The notes under the pieces: generated by a model
Told to the model about the DNA's origin: nothing
The model's input: the letters and a program-made list of their open reading frames with translations, nothing else
Database searches by the model: none
Made by a program: the position numbers and the translations under genes
In this document: piece by piece, positions 46,184-57,967 of the stretch
Numbering within the stretch: position 1 is the first letter of the stretch
How the letters are laid out: every line of letters starts with the position of its first letter
NCBI GenBank assembly: GCA_001600055.1
Contig: BCIV01000017.1
Coordinates: 372,001 to 436,000 of the forward strand
Source: Filobasidium wieringae
Taxonomy: Eukaryota > Basidiomycota > Tremellomycetes > Filobasidiales > Filobasidiaceae
Reading direction: 5' to 3'
DNA: 64,000 nt

Positions 46184-48460
46184 TCAGTAATGGGCCTCGG
46201 CAACGATGCACCTTGAATCAAAATCAACATACGAAAGGATACGAAGAGTGTTGGTGTGTCCAAGACCTCCCTTCCATCCCTGCACAGCAATAACGGTCTG
46301 GTTGGGCTTAACGATGTTAAGAGCCAATGCAGTTTTAAGTCCGAATCTGTATTCGTAACACGTTATGAGTCGTGATTTCTCATGATTGTTAGGAAGCTGC
46401 GCTGCTCTACGTACCGGATCCTGTTGTCCACATCGATCTGCCACTGAGCGGTGGGAATGCCTCGGGGCTCAGGGTAATGGACGGGGTAAACTCCTCTGTG
46501 CAAGTGGCATTGACGAGCGGTAACATCATCACGGGTGACTGAAATCGCGCGAGTGGTTACTTCGCGTGAATCCCTGATTGTCAAGCCTCTTGTGACTTAC
46601 CACAGATAATAGGACATTGGGGTCGGTATTTAGACATCAGTCGAGCCGAAGTTCCACTACGAAATTTCCAGTGATCAGTGCCGCAATGTCAAATCGGTGT
46701 TGTCGAGCTTCTAACCTAGTGGATAGCACAATGATCGCACCGGCATCCTGCTCAATGGATGCAGCAACACCAGCCAAGGCTAAAGTCTCAGCGGTATCAG
46801 TGGGTCGAGCAGTCAACTGCCTCATTTGGTCGAAAAGAGGAGGGTAGCAGATGGCCGATTCTGCCAAGAAAGCAGTCTCGGCCATCATACGAACAGCTTC
46901 TAGAGGATAAGAACCTTTAGCTGTCTCGCCAGACAACATCACACAGTCCGCTCCGTCCAATACCGCGTTGGCGACGTCGGAAACCTCGGCACGAGTGGGA
47001 CGAGGGTTGTACTGCGAAGATGGAGAAATCAGCAGAGGTTGATGAGCTGACAGCGTCTAGCTTACAGTCATCGACTCCAACATTTGGGTAGCACAGATAG
47101 AAGGCTTTCCCGCAAGGGAGCACTTAGCAATCATCATCTTCTGGGCCATAAACACCTGACTAGCAGGGATCTCGATACCCAAATCACCACGAGCGACCAT
47201 GACACCGTCCGCCTCCTTCAAGATCTCGTCGAAGTTGACGACACCCTGTTCGTTCTCAATCTTGACGATGATCTTGATCTTAGCGCCGTCGGGACCGAGG
47301 ACCTTCCTGATGTCGATGACATCTTCAGCGCGCCTGATAAAGGAGGCGAAGATCATATCGACGTTGTTCTTGACGCCAAACTGCAAATCCTTCTTGTCCT
47401 TCTCCGATAGTGCAGGAAGGTCGACAGGGGTTTTGGGAAGGTTGACACCCTTACGGGAAGAGAGGTTACCGTTGTTCATAACCTTGACCTTAACATTGGC
47501 TCCTTCAATGGCGATGACTTTGAGGGTGAGGATACCTGGCCAATGGATATATGCAAGAAATTCAGGACGAATTTCAAAAGTGGAAGAAGCGGTCACCTAC
47601 CATCATCAACGTAAATAAGCTTTCCTGGCGCAGTGACCTTGGGCAAATTTTGCTACGATGCCAAAATCAGTTTCTTTATAGGTTGGACGGTAACGAGCTA
47701 GGGCAAGGCACTCACGTAGTCCACATACATGTACTTGTCGTCACAGTTTTCAGCATACTGAGAGTCAGTAGTGACGTACATCTCGTGTCCGGCGTCGACT
47801 TTGATCTAAACAACGTGGACATCGCTTGTCAAGCGGCTGGGTTTCAGAGTAATAAGGCCAACTTACGTCAAGACCGTCTTTCATCAACCCAGTCCTGATC
47901 TCAGGTCCCTTGGTGTCCAAAGCAATAGCCAAAGGCCTGCCTGCAGGGTTGTCTAATGACGCATAGCAGCATTGAGATTAGCGACCCATGGAGTACCAGT
48001 TGGTGTCTATTGACGGAGGTTTGACGTACTAGAGACAGCCTTTCTGGCATTGTCAATGACGCTCTGGTGGTACTCATAAGACCCATGGGAAAAGTTCATT
48101 CGGACTAGGCATATAGACAGTTTAGTACGGCGAGGCCGGTGGCAGAGTTGAATCGTCCTCACCAATATTCATACCAGCTTGTCTCAGCTGCTCCAACATG
48201 TCTACGGTGTTGGTTTTAGGTCCGATGGTAGCAATAATCGACGTCTAGTAACAAAGAACGGTCAAGTCAGTATTGCCTGTAGACTATCGATTGTCACGTC
48301 CGTGCGAATATTGCACGTTGCGAATATGACATTGCATCCCTGAAGACAGCCCAAAACCAACCTTTCTCAAAAACTTCTCGTTTTCGTCCATAGCGTCGAA
48401 GGTGGTAGATAAGGTGGAGAGCCACTCGAGCTGGGAAGAAACTTGCTTGGTAACGACCAT
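46184..48460 (-). CDS. PYK1: Pyruvate kinase
   Basis: Pyruvate kinase makes ATP and pyruvate from phosphoenolpyruvate, the last glycolytic step. The ATG at 48460 gives [20 protein letters not shown]. Then [40 protein letters not shown], and [18 protein letters not shown]. The B domain is spread over short exons ([40 protein letters not shown]). The large exon has [40 protein letters not shown] (the signature with its active-site Lys and metal-binding Glu) and [20 protein letters not shown], then [13 protein letters not shown]. Next, [40 protein letters not shown]. The C domain ends [20 protein letters not shown]...EAHY. Around eight short introns. Strong codon bias (C-ending) fits high expression. 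Confidence 0.95.
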
Positions 48461-48982
48461 TTTTGTGTAGCTGCTGGTTCAAATGCGCATGGAAGGGAGA
48501 GCCGTAGGGCTTCATCAGCATTGCGTACCACACTAATCACTTCACTGAAAGAATGCTCACGAATCGATTTGTAGAATATGTAGGGTTGTGAGGAGTGGTG
48601 GGTCTCAAGATCTCAAGGTTCGGTACATCAACTTATTTAAGTTATCATTTATCGAGGAAGCTGAGGAAGTGTTGGGGGAGGACTCATTCGCTGGGAGAAT
48701 TGTTATTTGCTTCCGATGCGCGAGAGAGACCACCACCAAGCAGAGCGTGTCACTCGCTGCAGCCGAGCTCCCTATCTCATCGGGGCGCAGATGAACTACA
48801 GCCAACCCGAAGCGAAAACGCTTCGTTATCCGCACTATATTGAGGCATTGAATTCTTTCATATAATATTTACGAGGTAGACATGTAACGGCGGATCCATC
48901 GATGACCGGAAGAAAAGGAAAGAAGAAAACGATATACGATTGACAAATCTGGCTGGGCTCGAATGAGAACATGCAGCAATTA
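48461..48982. promoter_or_regulatory. Upstream region of PYK1
   Basis: About 520 bp between PYK1 start and NAP1 stop, both minus strand. It includes the PYK1 promoter; no defined element is named. No gene seen. Confidence 0.45.
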
Positions 48983-50729
48983 TTCACTGCTGCTTGCACT
49001 CCTGAGGATCTTGTTGACCTTCAGCAGGAGGAGCAGTGATGTGCTCGTCCTGCACAAATATTTATTATCAGCAATGCTGATGTACACTCTAATGGATGTG
49101 AAATGCAACACTCACATCATCGCTGTAGTCTTCGTCGTCGAACTCGTCGTCCATCTCCTCCATCTCGTCGTCGTATTCGAGAGCCTTTCCGGTGAAGTAA
49201 TCGATAGCTCGTGGGATGATCTATATCGAAACATCAGCATCGTTGCGACAACGAGGAAATGATCATTAACGTACCCTCTCTTTCAGGTCCTCACCCATCT
49301 GGTAATCCATCTCTAGCTTCTCGTCGAGATCCTCCAACTCCTCCTCGTCCACGTTGCCCTCCTCGAGAGCCTCCATAGAAGGTGGCTGAGGTGGCTTAAA
49401 GAAGTTGAAGAAGGAATCCACTGCTACGACCTTCTTAACAACTCGGGTTCGGTTGGTATCTACAGGATAAGCGTGGAATCAGTTAAAAATGTTCATTTGG
49501 TTATCGAGCCAGACCCACTCTTGTTCCTTTGCTTCTTGATCTCAACCTTCTTGGTCAAATCCTTGTCCTCCTTCCACTTGATCTCATGTCCCACAGCCTT
49601 GTCGTAAACAAAGTCTCCGCCATAACCGACCTCCTCCTGTTAAGGTGTGATGTAGTTGTGAGTAGGGTCGCAGTATATGACGGGTCAAAATATACCTACC
49701 TGGTAGTAATAAGTTTTCTCCACAACAGTGTCTTCAAAGAACTCATTAGCCTCGAATTCAAACAAGATCTTGAATCCCGCTTGTTTGGTGTCAAGGTATT
49801 CAAGCCTGATGTCAACGAGACGTCGAAGCGCCTAAGTGATAGACAGGAAGTCGACGAATGATTCGCAACGAGGAAACGTGAGACCCTACATACCTCTTCA
49901 TCCTTCTCAGTGATTTGGGCTCCGATGACGTTGTGATTCTTCAAAGCGGTCAACCAAAACTCGGGGACACCCTTGACAGCACTTTCACCAGCCTCGCCAA
50001 CCTCCTCCACACGGGCCTCAGGCTCGTCCTCATCCTCGGAGTCAGAAACATCGCTGACCGCTTCACCAGCAGCGACCTCTTCTTCAGTGGGCTCGATCTT
50101 TCCAGAGATGATCTCCTTACGACGGTTATACAGAGGTGCGTACTTTCCTGCGAACTGATCGACGACAGGTTATCAGACATCAAATTCAAGGGTTTAAGTA
50201 TCGCGATGTATGTACTTTTTTCTCGATCTCGAGAATCTCCCGCTGAAATTCACTTTCGATCTTCGCATGCTCAGTCTGGATACCTTTGAGTCCATCGATC
50301 CTCTTCCTCACAGCAGGAGGAAGAGTCTTCAAGTAGCCCGAAGGCTTACCGACTAGCGCTCCTAGTCGGTCTTGCATCATGTTAAGCAATGCAGGGTTCT
50401 ATCGGGAATATTCAAGGAAATGTCCCTTTCAGTCTCCCAAACATCTCGCATACAAGGTACACTGCATTCGGACTCACCCTGGCCAACACGCTCGCAGGGT
50501 TACCGCCTTCGAAGCCCTCCTCCTCATCCTCGCCGATAGTAGCGACAGTAGGTTGGGGTAGGCCGTCACGTCCAGAGATAGGAGCAGCGTTGAGAGGCGT
50601 GTTCATGGGAGTAGCCGCCTCTACATGTATGAATTTTTGCATTGAGTCAGTGCCAAGGTAAAGTACCAGAGTCAAGAAGGCTTACCCTCAATGTGCGAGT
50701 TCTTCCTAGGTTCGATGTTCTGAGCCATT
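48983..50729 (-). CDS. NAP1: Nucleosome assembly protein Nap1
   Basis: Nap1 is a histone H2A-H2B chaperone. The ATG at 50729 gives [14 protein letters not shown]; the next exons carry [20 protein letters not shown] and [20 protein letters not shown], then [20 protein letters not shown] and [19 protein letters not shown], the long dimerisation helix. The core continues [58 protein letters not shown] strands, [20 protein letters not shown] and [13 protein letters not shown], followed by [14 protein letters not shown]. The C-terminal tail is acidic ([20 protein letters not shown]) as expected, ending [16 protein letters not shown]. Seven or so exons. Divergent from CFD1, 300 bp between starts. 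Confidence 0.95.
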
Positions 50730-51029
50730 GTGTTACGTTGTTGATTAGTGTGGGTGGTTGACTTGAATATGATCGTAGCTGGGAACCGCAGGGGTTTGGA
50801 TTGAGGGGAGAAACGATCAGATTTCAGATTTCAGCACGTTGGCGTGCCACCGCCATGATTGCTTTGCCAATTGCCTGGCCGCGGACAAAAATAGTATAGC
50901 ATGTCCGTCGCAATCCAGCCGATACTACTCTTACTAAGACCAGACCTGTTTGGGTAATCTATGGGTTGTAGCCGTTGTCCAAATCAAGAGCATCTTCTGA
51001 ACAGTAACAAAGAGAAGCAACCGGCCAAG
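50730..51029. promoter_or_regulatory. Divergent region between NAP1 and CFD1
   Basis: Three hundred bases between outward ATGs. An upstream in-frame ATG for CFD1 lies at 50961 within it. No other elements identified. Confidence 0.4.
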
Positions 51030-52218
51030 ATGGCAACAATAGAAACTCCTGTCTCGAAAAGGCTAGCTTCTGTAAAACATGTGATTGTCGTAATTTCGGG
51101 CAAAGGTCAGCATTCTGGATGGCCTTTCATGCACACAAGCTTCATTGTTTTCTTAGGGTGTATGTGTCTTCGGTTCGTTGTTCAGGCGGAGTTGGCAAGT
51201 CGTCGTCTACTGTACAGCTAGCCCTCTCGCTCTTGGCGACTTCTCCAACTGCTCGAGTTGGAATGCTTGATTTGGACCTCACAGGGCCATCTCTGCCTCG
51301 GATGCTCGGCCTAGACTCCCAAGCAGTACACCAATCCTCTTCTGGGTGGATACCGGTTTATGTGGACCGTGATAGGCGTCTGGGCTGCATGAGTATCGGG
51401 TTCCTGTTGCAGGATCGTGGTGACAGCGTGGTCTGGCGTGGCCCAAAGAAAGATGGAATGATCAGACAGTTTCTGGCTGAAGTCAGATGGGGCGATCTGG
51501 ACTATCTCGTGATCGATACTCCACCAGGCTAGTTTAACAGGATTTCCAGAATATTATGCAGGAGCTTATCGAACGAAAAAACACAGGCACATCGGACGAG
51601 CATATCTCGTTGCTTACGCATCTACATCCTTTGTTCCTGCCCTCGCCGCTGCGCCCCCCCTCTATATATTCTCCGACACCAACCTCCATACTCATCTCCA
51701 CACCTCAAGCCACTGCCTTGAATGATACTCTCAAGTCGTTGTCATTCACCCGCAAGTTGAATCTACCAGTGCTTGGCTTTGTTGAGAATATGTCAGGTTA
51801 CGCTTGCCCGTGTTGCCACGAGATCAGTGATATCTTCAGCAAGGGGGGCGGGGAACAGATGGCTCGTGAAGAAGATGTCGATTTCCTGGGAAAGGTTCCA
51901 ATTGACACCAAACTTGTGGAACTCTTGGACGAAGTCACGAAAGGCAATGTGTCTGTCGGGGAGGATGTTTCAAGCTCGGTCGAGCGAGTCACCTTGCAGG
52001 ACCAACACATTGAACCAAGTAATGCCACTAGAGATACAGGTTTGTCATCGCCTGTCAAGCCGGTCTTTCCCCTATTAGATCGTTATCTCGCGACCACCTC
52101 ATCTAAAGTTTGGCGAGATATCACGACGCGTATCTTGTTACACCTGGACGAGCGTAAAAGGATGGCGCAGGCAGAACTTGATGGCGAAGCAGCTGACGAC
52201 GGAAAAGCATCGGACTAG
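51030..52218 (+). CDS. CFD1: Cfd1 (NUBP2), cytosolic Fe-S cluster scaffold P-loop ATPase
   Basis: Cfd1 pairs with Nbp35 to assemble Fe-S clusters for cytosolic and nuclear proteins. Exon 1 gives [20 protein letters not shown] then VISGKG, and an intron of about 80 nt splits the deviant Walker A motif, completed as [16 protein letters not shown] in exon 2. Then [38 protein letters not shown], and [14 protein letters not shown], the Walker B-like block. After a short intron, [14 protein letters not shown] continues. The C-terminal exon carries [20 protein letters not shown], where CPCC holds the conserved CxxC bridging the cluster, followed by [20 protein letters not shown]. The last 80 residues are a variable extension. 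A longer start at 50961 is in frame. Confidence 0.93.
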
Positions 52219-52549
52219 AACGGAACTTGCGAGTGAAGATATACGTGTATGCATGTATGCCATATAACACGATGTATGCGACGCATGATCATGCACGACA
52301 AGTGTTCCGGTCGTCAAGCTTGGCGATCGCCGAAGTCGCGGAATCAACTGAGAACGAGCCGATACGGTTCGTCAGTGTGCCTCCACATTCATCCTGCATG
52401 TACAGTGACACAGATTATTCCTTACAACCGAGTGGCGAGTGGGCGAGTGGATACTATGTGCCTTGACATTACGGCCTTTCTCAGCTTGATACTGTTGTCA
52501 TAATTGCTTCGTAGCAGAGCTCAGGATATCTAACAACTGTCAAGGGATC
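52219..52549. other. Intergenic region upstream of the NAPE-PLD-like gene
   Basis: About 330 bp between two plus-strand genes, rich in short ATGTATG/GCATGC-like steps near 52240-52290. No gene seen; should contain the promoter of the downstream gene. Confidence 0.4.
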
Positions 52550-54248
52550 ATGGGACTTCACGGCACCTTCCGCTTCGCATACTTCGCTGCTTCCAAATTC
52601 GGATTGAAGCCCTTCTCAGCTGCTACATTGGTGGCAGGAACTGGCTTCGTCCTAAACAAGATCTCGGTCTCACCTGAAGAAGACGCCCAACATATTAAAG
52701 GCGAGCACTGGGCTGATGATCGAGGTACCAAATTCATCAATCCCTGGGCAAGCTTTCGCAAATCGGTAATTAGATCTAAAAATGTTTGATTACCGGTCTG
52801 ACCAAGTTTTTTACCTTCAGGAGCCAGGCTTTGCCGATATCGCGAAGATGATCTATGAAGTCCAGATCAAAGCCCCGTCTATGACTGAGCTTCAAGCTCA
52901 GGCTGAAGCGACAATCCCGAGAGTCAAACCTGACTTTGGGTTGAGTTTACCCAAGAATGGCCAGACCGTAAAGGCTACATGGTTAGGGTATGTACTGAGC
53001 GTTGTGTCTAGACAGGTAGTTAGACTCAAAACGGTGCGCGGACAGGCACGCTTGCTTTCTGCTGGAGTTTCCATCGGTCGAGCAGGGCAAACGTGGCGTC
53101 AGACTATTATTGGATCCAGTCTTCTCTCATCGCTGCAGCCCATCCAGTATGGTTGGACCGGCACGCTTTACTCCAGCTCCTTGTCGGATTGAGGAAATAC
53201 CGGAAATTGATGCGATTGTCATCAGCCATAACCACTACGATCGTAAGTCGTTCTCGCAAGCTAATGACTTGGCAAGGCTTGCTGAGACTAGGCTACGAGC
53301 CTGATCTCGATAGACTTAGACGTTCCCACTTTGCGCCAGCTTCTCACTTCGAGCCAGCAGAATACTCGACCTCCACATCTGTTCATTCCACTGAATACTA
53401 CCAACAACTTGCCGCAGGATCTGAAGTCGGCGTATCCTATCCACGAGTTCGATTGGTGGGAGTCTAAAGAGCTGCTCGTCCAAGGCATTGGAAAGGTAAG
53501 AATCACCTCCACGCCTGCTCAGCATTTCACTGGAAGGGGCCTGTTCGATCGAAACTGTGCATTGTGGTCCAGTTGGGCATTCGAGGAGGTGCACGCAAAG
53601 ACTGGACAAGTAGGCGCAAAAGTAAGCAATTTCTTCAACATGTGCGCTGTTCTGTGGGATGACTGATTGCGACGGGTCAGGTTTGGTTTGGCGGCGATAC
53701 TGGTAATTACGTGATACACAAGCATCGAAGGTCGCTATCATTAAAAGACTTATGACAGGCTACTGCGCGGTTGAAAACGGTATGCATGATATCGATCCTA
53801 AGAATCCGGTCTGCCCTGCATTCAAAGACATTGGCAATAAGTTCGGGGGCTTTGATCTCGGCCTTATCCCTATCGGGTAAGCGACGCGGACACCTGAATA
53901 AAATTTATCGTGGCCCATATATACCTTTGCGTACAGAGCATATGACCCACGTGGATTCATGAGCCCAATCCATTGCGCGCCGATAGACTCTGTCCGGATG
54001 TTTCAAGACACAAAATGTGCTAAAGCGATAGGAATTCATTGGGTAAGCACCTTCAAACACCGGGTGCCTTGTTTACCGAACAGCGTTTCGCATAAATACA
54101 GGGAGCATGGCGATTGACATCAGAACCCATTGACGAACCCCCTAAACGATTGGCGCTCGCTCGTGGACAACTCGATATTGCAGACGACGCCTTCACAGTG
54201 ATGGCAATTGGAGAAACGCGGTTGTTCCGCAGTGCAATCGCTGTATAA
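52550..54248 (+). CDS. FMP30: NAPE-hydrolysing phospholipase D-like metallo-beta-lactamase-fold enzyme
   Basis: The family hydrolyses N-acylphosphatidylethanolamines; yeast Fmp30 is a mitochondrial inner-membrane member. The ATG at 52550 gives MGLHGTFRFAYFAASKFGLK, then a hydrophobic stretch FSAATLVAGTGFVLNKI that may be a membrane anchor or targeting segment. Exons follow with EPGFADIAKMIYEVQIKAPS, KATWLG(H), LLLDPVFSHRCSPSSMVGPA and FTPAPCRIEEIPEIDAIVIS, ending HNHYD, the HxHxDH zinc site (the last His is across an intron). Later blocks are VRITSTPAQHFTGRGLFDRN, LWSSWAF, VWFGGDTGY, FGGFDLGLIPIGAYDPRG, MSPIHCAPIDSV and AIGIHWGAWRLTSEPIDEPP. Around seven introns. Assignment to NAPE-PLD is by motif order; the yeast symbol is a family name, not proof of orthology. 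Confidence 0.85.
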
Positions 54249-54313
54249 TCGCTCTCATACGCGCTTGACGAACTACACCATTATTTCTGGTTGATTCTAA
54301 AAGGCGTTCCTAA

Positions 54314-57300
54314 TCATTTCTTGTACGCGTTCTTCATCTCACTTCTCGCGACGATGATATATCTTTGGTGGCTGGTACATTCCCGTGATCTAAGTGAGAT
54401 GCAATTCAGGTTGAGGCTCGCTGTGCTGTCTTCAAGCGATCGACATACTAAACACTGTTTGACCCATTCGACAGTCGCCGTCTTCCTTCCGTTCAACATA
54501 TCAGGAGGCACCGTTCCGTCAGCGAAAACGACCGCATCCACGTCGCTTGTGTCAGTCTCTTCGTGTTCAAAGCTCTCGACGATCACGACTGCATCTGCCC
54601 CCATGGCGGCAGTGCAATATGGAATGATATCCTATATTTTAAGTGGAGTCAGCTTGAGAGCGGTTTTACAGGACAGGTGCATGCTCACGTTCATTTTACT
54701 GCTTCTGACAATCATGATGTCCTTACCCCAAAAAGGCCGTCTCGTAGTTGTGGAGTTATCCATAGCCTGTCGTAGAAGCGATTCGTCGTCGCCCCATTTG
54801 GGGTCCACTATTTGCGAGCACTCCGCTTCGAGATATAATGAGTATCCCGAGGAGAGGATAAAGCAATGCCAGCTGATTGTGCCCAGGATTGCCTCCTCGA
54901 TGTAATTTGCAGACAGGCAAGGGATACCAATGGCTAACGACATCAAGTACTTCGGAGTTGAGGTAGGTGTACCTATTACTATCAGGAAAATACCTCGAAG
55001 TCTCGTATTTATGGTAGTCTCTTTGAACCGGATCGTGCGGTAGCCTTGCTGCAAGTGGTCCAGACCCGGCTTGGTATAGAAATCCCAAACCTCGTCAACG
55101 CAGACGCCTCCATGAGCCAAGATGCGACTCATCATCTTCTTTCTTTTGTACTCCTCATTGTAATGACAGCTGGTCACTAAGAACCCAAAGCCAGAGAAGA
55201 TGGAAGACTCGATTCTGGTATTTACAGTCGCGTCTAATGGAGTCTTGCATCGGCTTTTGCCTTGGCGTGGTCTGTCGACAGGAAGCTCCCGGTCCACCTG
55301 CACAAGGTCAGAACTAAGCCGTCTGTCATTCATTTGAGCTATGTGTTTCTCGCGTATCCGAATAGCTTTGGCTGAAAGCTGGTATTCCTCTTCATCGCGC
55401 TTGACCAACAATTGACTCTCCGGACCTAGATCATCTGTAGAATCCTGCGTCACAATCACTTCCCGCAGAGGTCTGCGAGACAGATCCACTAGCTGATCTC
55501 CAGCATAGAGAACACATCTCCTGACATGTTGCCATTCGACATCTCCAGTAGTCTGATCATCGAAATAGATGCTCAGCCGCTTTACAGTCATGCCTGTGAT
55601 TGTCCCGGAATAGTACGCTCGATCTGACGGCCATCGTGCAAAAACACGACTGGTTTTCTGATTTGGTACAGGTGGGGCTGGCTTCAGCTTGGAGCGTTTC
55701 CGTGAGCGTCGCTCGCCTGCATCGTCACAAGCCCTGTCCCCAGTGGCCAATTCATCCACGGAACCGCCAGGTGTAGATGCTCGAAGGGTACTGCGACGTT
55801 TTCTTTTCGACATTGTTTCAGATACAGATCTGCTTTCCGTCCTATTGCTTGTTTTGCTAGACCGGATAGATGTAAAAGTCTTGGTTCTAGACTTTGCAGC
55901 GGACGTCGGCGGTCTATAGGTCTCATCGTTCTCCGCCTCGGGCTCGGTACTACTTCGGCTTTCGCCGATAGCAGCAAGCGAAACATCTGATTCGTCAGGT
56001 GGGGAAGCTGGAGTTCTGCCTCCCCCTAAACGTTTGCTTGGTCTATGCAGTTCATAGCGATTTTGAGGTTGTATCAAAGACGGTCGATTCTCTGTATGAT
56101 GGGGAAGTTGTTCGTGGCCGGGTCGAACTGGTAGACCATCAAAAAAAGGGACGTTCGAGGTCGGAGCATCTCTGACTGTCCGTGACTCCGTTGTGACGCT
56201 GTCATCGGTACCCGATACGACGTCGTCCGACTCGGATTCCGAGGTAACGACGCGCCGTTTAGTTTTAGATCTAGGGGGAACAAGGTCCTCCAAAGGAGGA
56301 GAATTAGCTATGCTATCACAAATATGTGAAGCCTGGCGGCTTTCGTCATATGGCAAAGAGCCGCGTGGTTTCTCGTCGTTCCCGGTCTGATAGGCCCCAT
56401 CACTTGACCTCCCCAACTTGCGATAACGAGGAATCTCTCGCAATCGGGAGGTAGGTAATGGTCCAGATCCTGTTTCCACGGTCGTGGGATTTTCCGTCGA
56501 CCTTGGAACAAGCTCATCGTCGACCGTGTGCTGAGAGGAGCTGTTCGTCGAGCATAACAATCCGTCATTCTGATCCATACTGACCTGGGTAGGCTCAAGG
56601 CTATCAGCTCCAGATACATAGGTGAGCTGACTCGCTTCCACAGAATTTGCACTTCTACCAATCCCTTGCAAAAGGCTTTCAAGATGAACCTCTTCCTCGG
56701 AGCGCTCCGACAAACGCCTATCGCCTGGTTCCAAGAAAGATTCACAAGCCCGCGAGGATAATTGTGTGGCTTCCAGTAATGGGGGATTTGAACCTAGAAC
56801 AGGTACCTGCTTTGTAAATCCGTATCTTTCGACACGAGGCACTGATAAAGTATCGATAGCACAAGCGTTAGACAGATCTGGCGAATTGTAGCTTCTCATA
56901 TCGTTGTCATGTTCACGGTTTTGGTGGCTCCTGGACAGCGATGAGTCTCGTGGTCCTTCAAGGGCAGGCGTATCTGTCGTGTAACACACCTTCCTGTTTC
57001 GCCTTGCATCGTCCAGTACGTATCTGACCGAATCCGTTCCTTTGCTAAATTCGACTTGATCATCGACCATAGTCTGTATTGGGCTATTCACGGCTGGACT
57101 GGAGCTTGCCGGGACGACTTCATGGTGCATCGCGAAGCTAGATTTGATTTGGAGTCGTCTGGGGGCCATGTTCAATATCGATCGATTCTTCGAGGGTTCC
57201 GCAGACCTTGACCGTGCATTCCGATGAAGAGAAGGACTGGAAAATACATCTTCTTGATTCGAAACAGAAAGGCTCGAAGACGATGAGTAGTTTCGACGCA

Positions 57301-57592
57301 TCCTCTTCCTGTTACGCGGTGTGGCGAACGCTTGGTTTAGCCCTTTCGGAGCAGAAGCAGAATTTTCAGGAGAAGGTGGAACCCCCAATGGGCCCGAGTT
57401 GCCGTCTAAGTTCAAACCGGAATTTGACGAATCTCTACTCGGTAGCGGGTCTCTTGTGTTTAACGCTTCAGGCCGCAGAGAGAACGAGTGGCCTCCAAAA
57501 AACTGTTGTGCACGAGTAATGAGAGATGCATCTGCTAATCTCGCCGAATTAGAATCGTTCTGAGTCGATTGGCTCTCATGCAGCAGCGACAT
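54314..57592 (-). CDS. Rad9/Crb2/53BP1-type DNA damage checkpoint mediator
   Basis: These mediators bind methylated nucleosomes near breaks and relay Mec1/ATR signals to the effector kinase. The start is set at the ATG at 57592 (MSLLHESQSTQNDSNSARLA); the frame is open further up but lacks an ATG. The first 640 residues are disordered, Ser-rich and contain scattered SQ and TQ sites (SQLTYVSG, EPTQVSMD). Around residues 645-700 is a Tudor domain: RVFARWPSDRAYYSGTITGM, TVKRLSIYFDDQTTGDVEWQ, VRRCVLYAGDQL. Tandem BRCT domains follow: IFSGFGFLVTSCHYNEEYKR, ILAHGGVCVDEVWDFY and LAIGIPCLSANYIEEAI, and after an intron at about 54605-54631 GADAVVIVESFE, VDAVVFADGTVPPD and TATVEWVKQCLV. The last residues before TAA at 54314 are not domain-like. 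It is most like Crb2/Rad9 by domain order. Confidence 0.85.
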
Positions 57593-57967
57593 GGGTGATT
57601 CGCTATAACACAAGTTGACATGTGTAGATGTATACGAGGCCAAGAATTTGGGGGGCAGTAGGCCAGGGCGTATATGTTCAGGCGTACTGGCCGGGCCAAG
57701 TGGATGGTGGTGTCGAGTCACTCAGTAGATCCGCCTGATCGACTCGAATGGGTTGACATAGTTGATATTAGATTGCTCGGTAGTCGGTAGTAGTAACAAC
57801 GGGCTTCTAGATTTAGTTTCCACCTGTGCCGCGGATGCAAATACAGAAATCGCATCTGACCGAGGTGGAGCGAGAACCTTGGCTGTATTCTGCTGATACT
57901 ACTATCATTGCCAACACCGAACGTTGCGAGAGGCCAGCGTTTGGCCAGTCTTTACAACTTGCGAATC
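57593..57967. promoter_or_regulatory. Divergent region between the checkpoint mediator and GYP7
   Basis: About 375 bp between outward ATGs, with tandem CGGTAGTCGGTAGTAG near 57778-57793. Only short frames occur. Both promoters should lie here. Confidence 0.4.

Noticed and set aside
47084..47618. Two plus-strand frames over 100 codons
   Set aside because: They are antisense shadows of the strongly biased pyruvate kinase exon.
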